This document shows positions 28,738 to 38,207 of a DNA stretch of 62,412 nucleotides, piece by piece. The stretch is from an uncultured Alphaproteobacteria bacterium (lineage in GTDB: Bacteria; Pseudomonadota; Alphaproteobacteria; HIMB59). The position numbers and the translations under genes were made by a program. The stretch covers positions 1-62,412 of the forward strand of contig CABZMT010000006.1 of NCBI GenBank assembly GCA_902526965.1, in the 5' to 3' direction. Numbering within the stretch: the stretch's first letter is position 1; the number at the start of each line of letters is the position of its first letter. Below the pieces are notes generated by a model. That model had not been told where the DNA came from and did no database searches. It saw only the letters and a program-made list of their open reading frames with translations.

Positions 28738-29560
28738 AAAGAACCTCTTGAAATAATTTGTACGGATAATATGTAAAAATAGATAAGTTTTCAAAAGAAT
28801 TCTTTGAATTTACAAAAGAATTTAGATCTTCAGAATTATAAAGGGTTTTATTTGTGTCAAATGACCCCTCTTTTGATTTAATTGCTGTGTCAGTATTAAA
28901 AACATCACTTTTTAACATAATTTTTATTTTTAATTGTTCATTTATGTCAATCTCACATTTTAAGCTGTTTATTTTATTTGTTATTTTATCAATACTTTTA
29001 TCCTTCACAAAAATTGTAATTTTTTGGTTACGGTACATGTAAATTAAGTAAAAGAGATCTGGGCACAGATCAAACAAAATATCTTTAGTATCTAAACTAT
29101 TTTTAAAATCATTAGAATACTGGAAATTTTTTACATAAGTAATTGCATTTTGATTAGTAGTTTCTTTATAAAGCTTTTTAAAATTTATTTCATTTATTAA
29201 AAAAAGATTATTTATTAATTTTGACTCGACTAATTTATTGAAATACACCAAGTCATTTGAACTACTAATAATTGGGTAATCAGTTATAACTTTGATATTA
29301 TTTTTCAAACAAAGATAAATATACTCAAACTTAATGCCCGAAGGTAAAAAATTTAAAATAAAATCTACTTCTTTGTCGTAAATAAGATCTTCATACGAGC
29401 CATAATATTTATTAAAATTGTGAGACTTACAAAATGCTTGAGCGGCATCAGTGTTTCTTGAACTATTTGCATAAAGGTTAAGTATGTTTGATAGTTTATT
29501 TTTTTTTATAAAGTCAATTGATTTTTGATCTGAGCTAAGTATAGCTAAATTGCTTTTCAT
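28730..29560 (-). CDS. Gfo/Idh/MocA-like Rossmann protein, divergent
   Basis: A 276-residue protein whose first 120 residues follow the NAD(P)-binding oxidoreductase layout: hydrophobic strand LAILSS, YANSSRNTDAAQAFCKSHN, YGSYEDLIYDKEVDFILNFLPS and a helix/strand ending ITDYPI where EKP usually stands. The family's G-x-G-x-x-G loop is not intact (SSDQKS), and the C-terminal half is low-complexity and short. It may be a degenerate oxidoreductase or an NAD-independent relative. The ATG start is 23 bases from the divergent gpt-like gene. Confidence 0.6.
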   Translation of the reverse strand: MKSNLAILSSDQKSIDFIKKNKLSNILNLYANSSRNTDAAQAFCKSHNFNKYYGSYEDLIYDKEVDFILNFLPSGIKFEYIYLCLKNNIKVITDYPIISSSNDLVYFNKLVESKLINNLFLINEINFKKLYKETTNQNAITYVKNFQYSNDFKNSLDTKDILFDLCPDLFYLIYMYRNQKITIFVKDKSIDKITNKINSLKCEIDINEQLKIKIMLKSDVFNTDTAIKSKEGSFDTNKTLYNSEDLNSFVNSKNSFENLSIFTYYPYKLFQEVLYE

Positions 29561-29583
29561 TTATTTTTTATTATAATCCATGG

Positions 29584-30009
29584 ATGAAACAGGTTTTTTT
29601 AAGCTATCACGATATACACACAGATTGTATAAAATTAGCAAAACTAATAAAAAAAAAATATAAACCCCAAAAACTTATTTTGATTTCTAGAGGTGGGCTC
29701 ATACCGGGCTCTATAATAGCCAATTATTTGGGGATACAGGATATTGATGTAATTGCTCTTAAAACCTATGCCGATAGGAAAAAAAATTCAAATATAAAAA
29801 TCTTTAAAAGAATAAAATCAGAAAAAAAGTTAGTTGTTATTGACGACTTAGTGGATAGCGGCGATACAGCTAAAATAGTTAAGGAAATGATGCCTAATTC
29901 AAAGTTTGTAGTTTTATATGCAAAAACCTCTGGAAAAAAGCAAGCCGATCTTCATCTATATGATTTTAGGGACAAAGACTGGCTTGTTTTTCCTTGGGAA
30001 CAGGATTAA
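29584..30009 (+). CDS. gpt: Purine phosphoribosyltransferase (Gpt/xanthine type)
   Basis: A 141-residue type I phosphoribosyltransferase. ILISRGGLIPG is the pyrophosphate loop and LVVIDDLVDSGDT (residues 83-95) is the PRPP-binding motif. Short length and the tail DWLVFPWEQ match xanthine/guanine phosphoribosyltransferases (Gpt). It would convert imported guanine or xanthine to GMP/XMP with PRPP. Its stop lies 20 bases from the convergent BMP-type nucleoside-binding protein gene, so salvage enzyme and transporter are neighbours. A tRNA-Pro-like promoter was not seen upstream. Confidence 0.85.
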   Translation: MKQVFLSYHDIHTDCIKLAKLIKKKYKPQKLILISRGGLIPGSIIANYLGIQDIDVIALKTYADRKKNSNIKIFKRIKSEKKLVVIDDLVDSGDTAKIVKEMMPNSKFVVLYAKTSGKKQADLHLYDFRDKDWLVFPWEQD

Positions 30010-30029
30010 TTAAATATTTACTTTTGTAC

Positions 30030-31100
30030 TTATTGAGGTACCTCTCCGTCTATACCCTGAACATAGAACATCATTCCAGCGAGCATCCCATCATCAGCGA
30101 CTTCGCCTTCTTTAACAACTAATTCTCCAGCTTGGTTGTATATTGGGCCTTCAAATGAATGAAGGGTTCCATTCTCAATAGCGGTCTCCATGTTTTTAGC
30201 TTCTAAAATTAAATCTAAAGGTAAAAGTTTTGTGTTATATGGTGACATTTCCACCATACCTTCCTTAAAACCTTGCCATGTGTCCTCTGAACCCCAAGTA
30301 CCATCAACAACAGCTTGAGCCTTTGCGGCATAATAAGGGCCCCAAATATCTTCGATTGAAGTCATGTGGGCATTTGGACAGAAAGCTTCTTGATTTGAAG
30401 CTTGACCAAAAGCAAGTACTCCAGCCTTTTCGGCAGCTTGGCAAGGAGCATACGAGTCAGTATGTTGAACAATTATATCAGCTCCTTGATTAATTAATGT
30501 ATTGGCAGCATCTGCTTCCTTTCCTGGATCGTACCAAGAGTAATTCCATATAATTTTAATTTTAACGTCTGGATTTACTTTTGCAGCAGCTAGGTAAAAG
30601 GCATTAATACCTCTTATAACTTCTGGTATTGGAAATGACACTATGTAACCTATTGTATTTGTCTTGGTCATTTTACCTGCGATATGACCAATAATAGTTC
30701 TACCCTCATAAAATCTTGCGGAATATGTTGATACATTATCCATTCTCTTAAACCCTGTAGCATGTTCAAATTTTACGTCTGGAAATTCTTCTGCTACTTC
30801 AAGAGTTTGGTCCATGTAGTTAAATGATGTAGTAAAAATTAAGTCATGACCTGAGGCAGCAAGTTTTCTTATGGCTCTTACAGCATCAGCATTTTCTGGG
30901 ACATTTTCTATGTAAGTTGTTGAAATAGAGTCTCCTAAAGCATTTTCCATATAAATTCTGCCTTGATCATGCATATAAGTCCATCCATGATCTCCTGGAG
31001 GGCCAATGTATATAAAACCAATTTTCTTTTGATCAGCTTGAAGAGCAGATACAGAAATTATGGTGAAAAATGAGAGAATAGTTAGTATTTTTCTTATCAT
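30030..31100 (-). CDS. BMP-family nucleoside/purine-binding protein
   Basis: A 356-residue periplasmic binding protein. A signal peptide covers residues 1-21 (charged start, hydrophobic IISVSALQA). The mature protein has IGFIYIGPPGDHGWTYMHDQ, IRKLAASGHDLIFTTSFNYM, VNPDVKIKIIWNYSWYDPGK and GADIIVQHTD, typical of the BMP/PnrA family. Such proteins bind nucleosides or purines. The permeases and ATPase follow, downstream on the same strand in mirrored order (binding protein is last). No lipobox cysteine is visible, as in other Gram-negative members. Confidence 0.88.
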   Translation of the reverse strand: MIRKILTILSFFTIISVSALQADQKKIGFIYIGPPGDHGWTYMHDQGRIYMENALGDSISTTYIENVPENADAVRAIRKLAASGHDLIFTTSFNYMDQTLEVAEEFPDVKFEHATGFKRMDNVSTYSARFYEGRTIIGHIAGKMTKTNTIGYIVSFPIPEVIRGINAFYLAAAKVNPDVKIKIIWNYSWYDPGKEADAANTLINQGADIIVQHTDSYAPCQAAEKAGVLAFGQASNQEAFCPNAHMTSIEDIWGPYYAAKAQAVVDGTWGSEDTWQGFKEGMVEMSPYNTKLLPLDLILEAKNMETAIENGTLHSFEGPIYNQAGELVVKEGEVADDGMLAGMMFYVQGIDGEVPQ

Positions 31101-31138
31101 ATTTAAAATCCTATCTTTTTAAAAAGTTTAATAACTTT

Positions 31139-31171
31139 ATTATAAAACTATTTTCATTAATAAATAATGAA
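31139..31171 (-). promoter_or_regulatory. Candidate promoter and operator of the BMP gene
   Basis: In the 154-base gap before the BMP gene, minus-strand TATAAT lies at 31139-31144. A 7-bp inverted repeat TTCATTA-N5-TAATGAA (31153-31171) covers the place where its -35 would lie. A repressor acting there is plausible. The -35 itself is poor and the remaining gap (31172-31254) is featureless AT-rich DNA. Confidence 0.4.
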
Positions 31172-31254
31172 TCTAGTTAATAATAAATATGTGATAAATT
31201 TATAACAAAAAAAGAAATAGATACCCTTAATATGAAAAAAAATAAGTGGATAAC

Positions 31255-32124
31255 CTATTGATTTTTTTCAAAAGGTATATTTAAAGAAGCTGGGGCACTC
31301 AACTTAAGTCTTAATTTATTGGATGAGATAAAAACTAATACTATAATTGTTGCTAAATATGGCATCATATTAAAAAATTGTCCCGGTAATTTAACACCAA
31401 TAGCTTGAAGGTTCATTTGCATTATAGCTACTCCACCAAAAATATAGGCACCAACTAAAAGCCTCCAAGGTTTCCAAGTAGCAAAAACTACCAGAGCTAA
31501 AGCTATCCATCCTCTTCCAGCTGTCATTCCCTCTTGCCACATAGGTGCGTAACAAATAGAAATATAGAAACCTGCAAGAGAGCTCATTACTCCTCCAAAT
31601 ATGATAGTCATGTATCTAGTTTTTATGACATTATAACCAAGAGCATAGGCAGAATTATGGTTTTCTCCAACTGCTCTGACAATCAGACCCGGTTTAGTTT
31701 TAGATAAAAAATAACTCGCCATAAATACTAATAAGAACGAAATAACTATGAAGTAATATGGGTTTAATCCCTCAATAGGAGTTCCGCTAAATTTTTTTCC
31801 AAGCATTGCACTTAAACCGATACCAAATATTGTTAAGGCAAGACCAGTTGCTATCTGATTAGTCATCAAATTTAGAACCAGAAAGGCAAATATACCTGAA
31901 AGAATAACTCCAGATATAATAGAAAAAAATAAAGAATAAAAATAATTACCCGTTAAAACTAAAGTTATAAAACCTGTAACGGCGCCTACTAACATTAAGC
32001 CTTCAAGTCCAAGATTAAGAACTCCACTTTTTTCAGTGACTAATTCACCAATACCAGCAAATACTAGAGGTGTAGTTGATATTAAAACTATATTAAAAAT
32101 ACCAATAACAAGCTCTATATTCAT
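31255..32124 (-). CDS. Nucleoside ABC transporter permease (second permease)
   Basis: A 289-residue membrane protein of the BPD_transp_2 family used by BMP-type transporters. TPLVFAGIGELVTEKSGVLNLGLEGLMLVGA is the N-terminal hallmark (in segments), and GRGWIALALVVFATW and the late EGMTAG region mark this permease of the pair (NupQ/YufQ type). It pairs with the preceding permease, whose stop overlaps its ATG by 4 bases. The operon is ATPase, permease, permease, then the separately promoted binding protein. Confidence 0.9.
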   Translation of the reverse strand: MNIELVIGIFNIVLISTTPLVFAGIGELVTEKSGVLNLGLEGLMLVGAVTGFITLVLTGNYFYSLFFSIISGVILSGIFAFLVLNLMTNQIATGLALTIFGIGLSAMLGKKFSGTPIEGLNPYYFIVISFLLVFMASYFLSKTKPGLIVRAVGENHNSAYALGYNVIKTRYMTIIFGGVMSSLAGFYISICYAPMWQEGMTAGRGWIALALVVFATWKPWRLLVGAYIFGGVAIMQMNLQAIGVKLPGQFFNMMPYLATIIVLVFISSNKLRLKLSAPASLNIPFEKNQ

Positions 32125-33173
32125 GATACAGAAACTTTATATTTGTTAAGAAAGTCAGTGCCTAATAAAAAAAATAAAACTAAGCCCTGAAAAACAAATC
32201 CCACGGCTGAGGGTATTTTTAAAAATAGTTGGGCATCTTCAGCACCCAAATAAGTTAAAGCGATCAATAATGATGATAAAATTATTCCAAGAGGATTTAA
32301 TCTTCCCAAAAAAGCAACAATAATTGCAGTAAAACCATAGTTCGGAGAAATATCTCTGTATAACAATCCTATTGGTCCAGAGACTTCAAATAACCCAGCT
32401 AATCCTGAGCAGGCACCACTAATTATGAAAGTATAAAAAATTAAATTTTTATATTTAAAACCTGCATATTGAGATGCTTTTGAACTGAAGCCAGAAACTC
32501 TTAATTTAAAGCCAAATAAAGTTTTGTTATAAACAATGTATGAGATGAAACAAATTATTATAGCAAAATACACACCAATGTGAATTCGAAGGCCATCAAA
32601 TAACACCGGTAGTCTTCCAGCGTCTGGGAACGGCATTGATTTTGGGAGACCATATCCAGCTGGGTCTTTCCAGGGACCAACAACAAAATAATCGAGTATA
32701 AATAGTGCAACATAAGTCAGCATTAAACTAGTTAAAATCTCATTAGTATTAAATTTTGTTTTTAAAAGAGCTGGTATCGTAGCCCAAAAAGCACCTCCGA
32801 TAGCTCCAAATAAAATCATTAAAGGAAGTAAGAAAATACTTGTAGATTCATTAAATAATAGACCTATACCTCCTCCAAAGATAGCACCCATTGTTAACTG
32901 CCCTTCAGCTCCAATATTGTAAATATTATTTTTAAAGCAATATGATAAGCCAAGTGCGATGATAGCTAGTGGAGTAGCTTTAACAAATAATTCTGAGATA
33001 CCGTAAGAATTTGAAATTGGGCTAATAAAAAAGATTTTAAAAGATTCGATTGGACTTAAATCTAATATCAAAAAAATAAATGAGCCAAAAAATAGTGTTA
33101 AAAGAACTGCTACTAATGGGGATAAATAAAATATTAGATTAGAATAATCCTCTCTTAATTTAATGTTAATCAA
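32121..33173 (-). CDS. Nucleoside ABC transporter permease (first permease)
   Basis: A 350-residue permease (NupP/YufP type) with about eight to ten membrane spans. The segments NIYNIGAEGQLTMGAIFGG and FKAKFNTNEILTSLML-like KTKFNTNEILTSLMLTY are family-typical. The start appears to be TTG at 33173, 8 bases inside the end of the ATPase gene, since no ATG occurs before the first membrane segment. It works with the second permease and the ATPase to import nucleosides. Confidence 0.88.
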   Translation of the reverse strand: MINIKLREDYSNLIFYLSPLVAVLLTLFFGSFIFLILDLSPIESFKIFFISPISNSYGISELFVKATPLAIIALGLSYCFKNNIYNIGAEGQLTMGAIFGGGIGLLFNESTSIFLLPLMILFGAIGGAFWATIPALLKTKFNTNEILTSLMLTYVALFILDYFVVGPWKDPAGYGLPKSMPFPDAGRLPVLFDGLRIHIGVYFAIIICFISYIVYNKTLFGFKLRVSGFSSKASQYAGFKYKNLIFYTFIISGACSGLAGLFEVSGPIGLLYRDISPNYGFTAIIVAFLGRLNPLGIILSSLLIALTYLGAEDAQLFLKIPSAVGFVFQGLVLFFLLGTDFLNKYKVSVS

Positions 33174-34668
33174 ATAGACCGCCCATATACTTACCTAATT
33201 TAGTAATATCTATGTTCTCAACATTTAAAGATTTTGATAATGAACCCTTATATAAAACAGAAATATTATGACAAACTTCAAGGAGTTCATCCAAATCATG
33301 GGAAATAATGATTATTGAAACTCCTCTATGTGATAATTCTATTAAAGATTTTTTAATAAAAGCCTCAGAACCTGCATCTATACCCCATGTTGGTTGGGAT
33401 AAGATTAACAATTCAGGTTCAGACATGATTTCTCTTCCAATTATAAATTTTTGAAGATTACCACCTGACAGCTTACCAGCTTTGACATTAAATGATGGGG
33501 TATCAACATTGAAATTTTTGATGACATCTTTAGCGTAGGAATTAATTCTATCAAAATTAATAAAATCGCCTTTTTTAAAATAACTTTTATGATTCATGCT
33601 TAATAAAATATTTTCACTTAAAGACATTTCAGGAACTGCGCTATGACCTAATCTCTGTTCAGTCACATAAGAAATAGATAAAGATTTTCTTTGAAATGTA
33701 GATAATTTATTGATTTTAATATTTTTAAAAATAATATCTCCATTAAACTCAAAATCGTTCTCATTTAGTAAAATTTCCATTAGCTCTTTTTGGCCATTAC
33801 CAGCAACTCCAGCAATACCAAAAATTTGTCCCTTTTTTAAATTTAAATTAATTTTATTTAAATTAGTTGTGAATGGGTCTTGAGAAAATGAAGATAAATT
33901 ACTTAAACTTAATACATTCTCTGAGTAATTAACATTATTTATCTGTTTAGTTTTAGTTACTTTATAACCTAGCATCTTATAACCCAAACTTTCAGGATCT
34001 TCATTCTTAGTAGTTAAATTACTTATTACTTTTCCATTTCTCATAATTGTTACATGATCTGATAAATTAATAATCTCATCTAATTTATGAGATATAAAAA
34101 TTACTGTTAAACCATCGGATACTAATTTTTTAATTATTTTAAATAATTTATTAATCTCCTCTGGAGTTAAGACAGAGGTAGGTTCGTCCATTATTAAAAT
34201 TTTTGGATTATTTAAAAGAGATCTGACAATTTCTACAGATTGTCTTTGACCCACTGAAAGTGAACTTATAGGTGAATTTAGATTTAGATTAAAACCATAC
34301 TTATTGCATATAGTTTCAGATTTTGATTTAAGTTTATTTAGTGATATTTTTTCACTCATACCTAGTATTAGATTTTCTGCAACTGTAAGTGACTCAAATA
34401 AACTAAAATGTTGGAACACCATATTTATACCTAAGCTTTGTGCCTTGGTTGGTGAATTAATTGTTGCTAAGTCAGAATTAATTATGATTTGACCATAATC
34501 CGGTTTAACGTGTCCATACAAAATTTTTACTAAAGTTGATTTACCAGCACCATTTTCACCTAAAATTGCATGTATTGATTGTCTTATAATTTTAAAAGAA
34601 ACATTATTGTTTGCAACTACTCCTGGATACTCTTTACAGATATTCTGAAATTCGACTATTGGTTGCAT
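33166..34668 (-). CDS. Nucleoside ABC transporter ATPase (duplicated)
   Basis: A 500-residue protein with two fused ABC domains, as in NupO/RbsA-type importers. The first has Walker A GENGAGKST, signature LSVGQRQSVEI and Walker B ILIMDEPTSVL. The second has GVAGNGQKEL in the loop position, signature KLSGGNLQKFIIGRE and ILSQPTWGID, so its Walker A lysine is replaced and it is probably catalytically weak, as in relatives. It begins the operon. The 64-base gap to the glycosylase gene shows no clear promoter elements. Confidence 0.93.
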   Translation of the reverse strand: MQPIVEFQNICKEYPGVVANNNVSFKIIRQSIHAILGENGAGKSTLVKILYGHVKPDYGQIIINSDLATINSPTKAQSLGINMVFQHFSLFESLTVAENLILGMSEKISLNKLKSKSETICNKYGFNLNLNSPISSLSVGQRQSVEIVRSLLNNPKILIMDEPTSVLTPEEINKLFKIIKKLVSDGLTVIFISHKLDEIINLSDHVTIMRNGKVISNLTTKNEDPESLGYKMLGYKVTKTKQINNVNYSENVLSLSNLSSFSQDPFTTNLNKINLNLKKGQIFGIAGVAGNGQKELMEILLNENDFEFNGDIIFKNIKINKLSTFQRKSLSISYVTEQRLGHSAVPEMSLSENILLSMNHKSYFKKGDFINFDRINSYAKDVIKNFNVDTPSFNVKAGKLSGGNLQKFIIGREIMSEPELLILSQPTWGIDAGSEAFIKKSLIELSHRGVSIIIISHDLDELLEVCHNISVLYKGSLSKSLNVENIDITKLGKYMGGLFD

Positions 34669-34732
34669 AAATATTAATAGATTCTTTTTTTTAAAGATTA
34701 AATTGTTTTTTTTGATTTAGGATAAAATTTAT

Positions 34733-35320
34733 TTATAGATAAAGAGGTTCTGAGTCATATGAAGACCAAAGATACCAAGTAACAATTGTCGAATAATTCC
34801 CCCATTTTTTTGAATTATTAGAAAATTTTTTTAACTTTATATCATTATAATATTTCTTATAGGCGTTTATAAAGCCAAGATCACCTAAGGGCATGATATT
34901 TGGTAATCCTAAATAAAAAATAGAAAACATTTCGGCGGTCCATCTACCTATTCCAAAGATTTGTGTTAAATCTTTATTTACATTATTAAAAGAATTTTTA
35001 TTTAATTTAATCTTAGATACTAAATGGTAATTCTCTAAAAGAGAAATTAAACACTTTTTTTTATTGTTACTTAAAGGTAGTTCTTTTATCTTATTTTTAT
35101 TTTTTTGGAAATTAGTAAAATTTATAGGGCCTATAATATGCTTAGAATTTTTATAGATTGACATGGCTGCAGAAACAGATATCTGTTGGGAACAAATAGA
35201 TTTGAATAAAACATCAAATTTATTTTTATTAGTTTTTAACTGATGCTTTGGATTATAATATTTTTCAAATACTGGATCACATTTTAATAAATGATTACAA
35301 CCTTTTTTCCAGTAATTCAT
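34733..35320 (-). CDS. DNA-3-methyladenine glycosylase (AlkA-like, HhH-GPD)
   Basis: A 195-residue helix-hairpin-helix glycosylase. KSICSQQISVSAAMSIY is the family's early helix, LTQIFGIGRWTAEMF is the hairpin (about residues 114-128), and PLGDLGF carries the catalytic aspartate. It removes alkylated purines. The protein is shorter than AlkA and lacks its N-terminal domain, resembling the yeast MAG1/short bacterial branch. It starts one base before the dehydrogenase stop, so both are likely cotranscribed. Confidence 0.85.
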   Translation of the reverse strand: MNYWKKGCNHLLKCDPVFEKYYNPKHQLKTNKNKFDVLFKSICSQQISVSAAMSIYKNSKHIIGPINFTNFQKNKNKIKELPLSNNKKKCLISLLENYHLVSKIKLNKNSFNNVNKDLTQIFGIGRWTAEMFSIFYLGLPNIMPLGDLGFINAYKKYYNDIKLKKFSNNSKKWGNYSTIVTWYLWSSYDSEPLYL

Positions 35321-36186
35321 TAATCAATTAAAGATTTGACTAAACTAGAGGTGTCATATTTTTTATATACTGTACTTTGTAATTTTTTATATTTTTCATA
35401 AACACTCTTAGTAAGTTTAAGATTTAAGTCTAATTTTTTTGCATGTTGTAGTACATATTTTAAGTCTTTTGTCATTAGTTCTGTTGAAAAACCAAAGTCA
35501 AATTTATTTTTAACTATTGTAGGATACCTATTTGTAAATTGCCATGAACTTGCTGCTCCATTTTTCAACGCATTGAATATTTTATTTTGATCAAGTTTAT
35601 TCTTTCTACTGAATTGAAATGCTTCTGATATTGAGTACAGAATGCCGCAAATTAAAATTTGGTTAGTAAATTTAGCTAATTGTCCTGAACCAAGTTTTCC
35701 CATATATGTACAATTTTTTGAGTAAGCAGATATAATTTTTTTTGAATTATTAAAATTTAATTTATCACCACCAACCATTACTGATAATGAGCCTTTTTTT
35801 GCTCCCTCCTCTCCACCAGTTACAGGAGCATCAATGAATTTTAATTTTGGTTTGGATAATAATTTAGTAAGTAATTCTATTTGATTTAAAGATATTGTAG
35901 AGTGATCAATAATAGCTGTATTTTTCTTATAATTATTAGTTTTTATAAATTTCTTATAAAATGAGTTAATAGCGTTGTCATCTTTTAAACAGCTGATTAC
36001 AAAATCAAATTTTACATTATTAGTAAAATTATATTGAATACCAGAAAATTTTTTTTTCCATTTAGTCTCAATGGTATTGGTTCTATTATAAATATATAGA
36101 TTTATATTTTTTTGTTTAGATAAGAAACCGGCCATATGGAAGCCCATTTTACCAAGACCAACAAATAGAACTTTATAAGTTGGCAT
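35320..36186 (-). CDS. Beta-hydroxyacid dehydrogenase (3-hydroxyisobutyrate dehydrogenase family)
   Basis: A 288-residue oxidoreductase. VLFVGLGKMGFHMAGFL is the Rossmann start, DAPVTGGEEGAKKGSLSVMV is the substrate-binding hallmark, and GSGQLAKFTNQIL carries the catalytic lysine. Family members oxidise 3-hydroxyisobutyrate, tartronate semialdehyde, 6-phosphogluconate or succinic semialdehyde analogues; the substrate is not defined. I chose the ATG at 36186 rather than the upstream ATG at 36249, because the family fold begins directly there. That start overlaps the phosphatase gene by 14 bases. Confidence 0.85.
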   Translation of the reverse strand: MPTYKVLFVGLGKMGFHMAGFLSKQKNINLYIYNRTNTIETKWKKKFSGIQYNFTNNVKFDFVISCLKDDNAINSFYKKFIKTNNYKKNTAIIDHSTISLNQIELLTKLLSKPKLKFIDAPVTGGEEGAKKGSLSVMVGGDKLNFNNSKKIISAYSKNCTYMGKLGSGQLAKFTNQILICGILYSISEAFQFSRKNKLDQNKIFNALKNGAASSWQFTNRYPTIVKNKFDFGFSTELMTKDLKYVLQHAKKLDLNLKLTKSVYEKYKKLQSTVYKKYDTSSLVKSLID

Positions 36187-36889
36187 AGAAAATAATCTTT
36201 TTTTCCAACTTGGAAAAATCAAATTCCATATCTGGTAAGTTACTGTCAAAATTTAATAACTTTAAAAAACTCATTGCTGGAAATAAGTCCCATATTTTAG
36301 ATCCATAGACTGTCAAAAAAGATCTTTCACCTTCTATGGCCTCAATTACATCATAGCCTATTGATCTTGATCTAATTTTTTCTGTGTAGGAAGTAATAAT
36401 ATCTTTAAAGTAGACTTTGGCATGTTCGCCCAAAAAGCCAATTTGATTACTATAAATTTGAGGTTTTATTTGCTTATGGTTTTTAAATATAGACTGATTA
36501 AAGGTGTGGTAAAAAATGTCAGCAATTGGATCATAAATAATTGCAAATTCACACTTAGTATTTTTTATAAAAGATAACATTATAGCTACTTTATTAATTC
36601 CATTAATAAAGTTTCTAGTTCCATCTATGGGATCAACAGTTAAATATTCATCATCTTTAATTAATTCTGAGTTACCTTCTTCGGATATAATATTAGTGAA
36701 ACCTATTTTTTTAAAATATTCAATTAATTCGTTTTCTATAATAACATCATAACTAGTAACTTTAGAATTATCAATTTTTGTTGATACTTCATCTTCATTT
36801 AATTTACCTATCTTTGGAATAATTATATCACTTGCTATTTTCTTAAGATATGAGTGAGTATCTAAAAAAAAAGTATTTTTAATAATCAT
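36173..36889 (-). CDS. Inositol monophosphatase family protein
   Basis: A 238-residue FIG-superfamily phosphatase. Metal ligands are visible: EEGN (residues 70-73), DPIDGTRNF (86-94) and SKIWDLFPA late. The length is short for SuhB. Candidate substrates are inositol phosphate, histidinol phosphate or 3'-phosphoadenosine 5'-phosphate. It starts 11 bases inside the end of trkA and its end overlaps the dehydrogenase gene by 14. Confidence 0.85.
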   Translation of the reverse strand: MIIKNTFFLDTHSYLKKIASDIIIPKIGKLNEDEVSTKIDNSKVTSYDVIIENELIEYFKKIGFTNIISEEGNSELIKDDEYLTVDPIDGTRNFINGINKVAIMLSFIKNTKCEFAIIYDPIADIFYHTFNQSIFKNHKQIKPQIYSNQIGFLGEHAKVYFKDIITSYTEKIRSRSIGYDVIEAIEGERSFLTVYGSKIWDLFPAMSFLKLLNFDSNLPDMEFDFSKLEKKIIFYANL

Positions 36890-38207
36890 TAATAATTTTT
36901 TCTAAAACATGTGAGTCTTTTTGTGAAACACTTAAAATTAAAATATCATTATTTAAAGGAATATGATCGTTATTTTTTAATTCCAATGTTTCATTAGTTA
37001 AAGTACACACATGATTAATTACTTTTGACTTTTTAATATTTTCGTAAATTTCATTTTTATATTTAATTTCATATATTACATATTCATCTTTCAAGATGGA
37101 ATGATATGATAAAAGTGATCCTTTTGAAATTTTTTCAATAATTCTTGATGTTGTTAACTCTCGAGGATTTATAATAACATCAATACCTAAATCATTCGCA
37201 AAAGAAGAATAAGACTCATTATTAATAACTGAAATAACAGACTTTGAACCTCTTTTTTTGGCTATAATTGACAATATAGTATTAATTTGATCATTATCTG
37301 TAACAGTTATAACAAGATCAGAGTTATTTAATTTAATCTCTTCGTAGAGTGTTTGATCTAGTGCATCACCATGGAAAATTGTAGTATTTTTAAGAAGACC
37401 TGCTAGAAAATTACATCGCTCTTTATCTAATTCTAATATTTTTAAATTAATTTCCTGTTCATCCTGTTCTATTAAAGTTGATAAATTTTGACCAATATTA
37501 CCGCCACCAACTATTAAAACATCTAAAACATAATCTTTAAAACCAAAAAACTTTATTAGTTTATTTAAATATTTTTTCTTTATAAGTAAATAAAGTTGAT
37601 CTGATATAGATATATTCTTAAATTCAAAATTTATCTTATCCTCTTTACTATGACCTAAATAACACAAGTTATTAGTTTTAAAGAAAACTTTAATTTCCTG
37701 AAAAGTATGATTTTTAAATAAGTCAGAGGATTGCATTCCAATTAATAGATAGTCTTGTGTAATAAGAGACTCACTAAAAAAAGCACCAGGTAGATGAATC
37801 TTTTCAAAAATATTATTAGAAACTTCCCACTCAGGTGAAATTATATGATCGAGAAAACTATTGGACTCAATTAATAATAATTTATTCTCATCTAGTATCA
37901 AATTTTGGTTTCTAACCCTTGCTATAGATTTATCAACATTTAAAAATTCTTTAGCAAATTTACTTGTAATAATATTTTTCTCATCACTTCGTGTTACAGC
38001 AATAAAATAGTCAATTTTAGTATCAAAGTTTTTATAAAAGGAAGGGTTTAAAGGATCATCATAAATTGTTTTAATATCAAATCTTTCAGATAAATTTTTT
38101 AATTCATTGGCATCATCATCTAAAAGAAATACATTTTTACCTTGTTCTGATAATTTTTTTGCAAGATTTGCGCCAACTATTCCTGATCCCAATATAAGTA
38201 TGTTCAT
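36879..38207 (-). CDS. trkA: Trk potassium uptake regulator TrkA
   Basis: A 442-residue cytoplasmic protein with two RCK modules. The first Rossmann loop is LGSGIVGANLAKKLSEQ (residues 5-21), the second is VGGGNIGQNLSTLI near residue 235, and a TrkA-C domain follows each. It gates TrkH-type potassium channels by binding NAD(H)/nucleotides. In many alphaproteobacteria ntrY-ntrX-trkA are consecutive, as here; the usual following hfq is absent. Its stop lies inside the phosphatase gene and its start overlaps the ntrX stop by 1 base. Confidence 0.93.
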   Translation of the reverse strand: MNILILGSGIVGANLAKKLSEQGKNVFLLDDDANELKNLSERFDIKTIYDDPLNPSFYKNFDTKIDYFIAVTRSDEKNIITSKFAKEFLNVDKSIARVRNQNLILDENKLLLIESNSFLDHIISPEWEVSNNIFEKIHLPGAFFSESLITQDYLLIGMQSSDLFKNHTFQEIKVFFKTNNLCYLGHSKEDKINFEFKNISISDQLYLLIKKKYLNKLIKFFGFKDYVLDVLIVGGGNIGQNLSTLIEQDEQEINLKILELDKERCNFLAGLLKNTTIFHGDALDQTLYEEIKLNNSDLVITVTDNDQINTILSIIAKKRGSKSVISVINNESYSSFANDLGIDVIINPRELTTSRIIEKISKGSLLSYHSILKDEYVIYEIKYKNEIYENIKKSKVINHVCTLTNETLELKNNDHIPLNNDILILSVSQKDSHVLEKIINDY

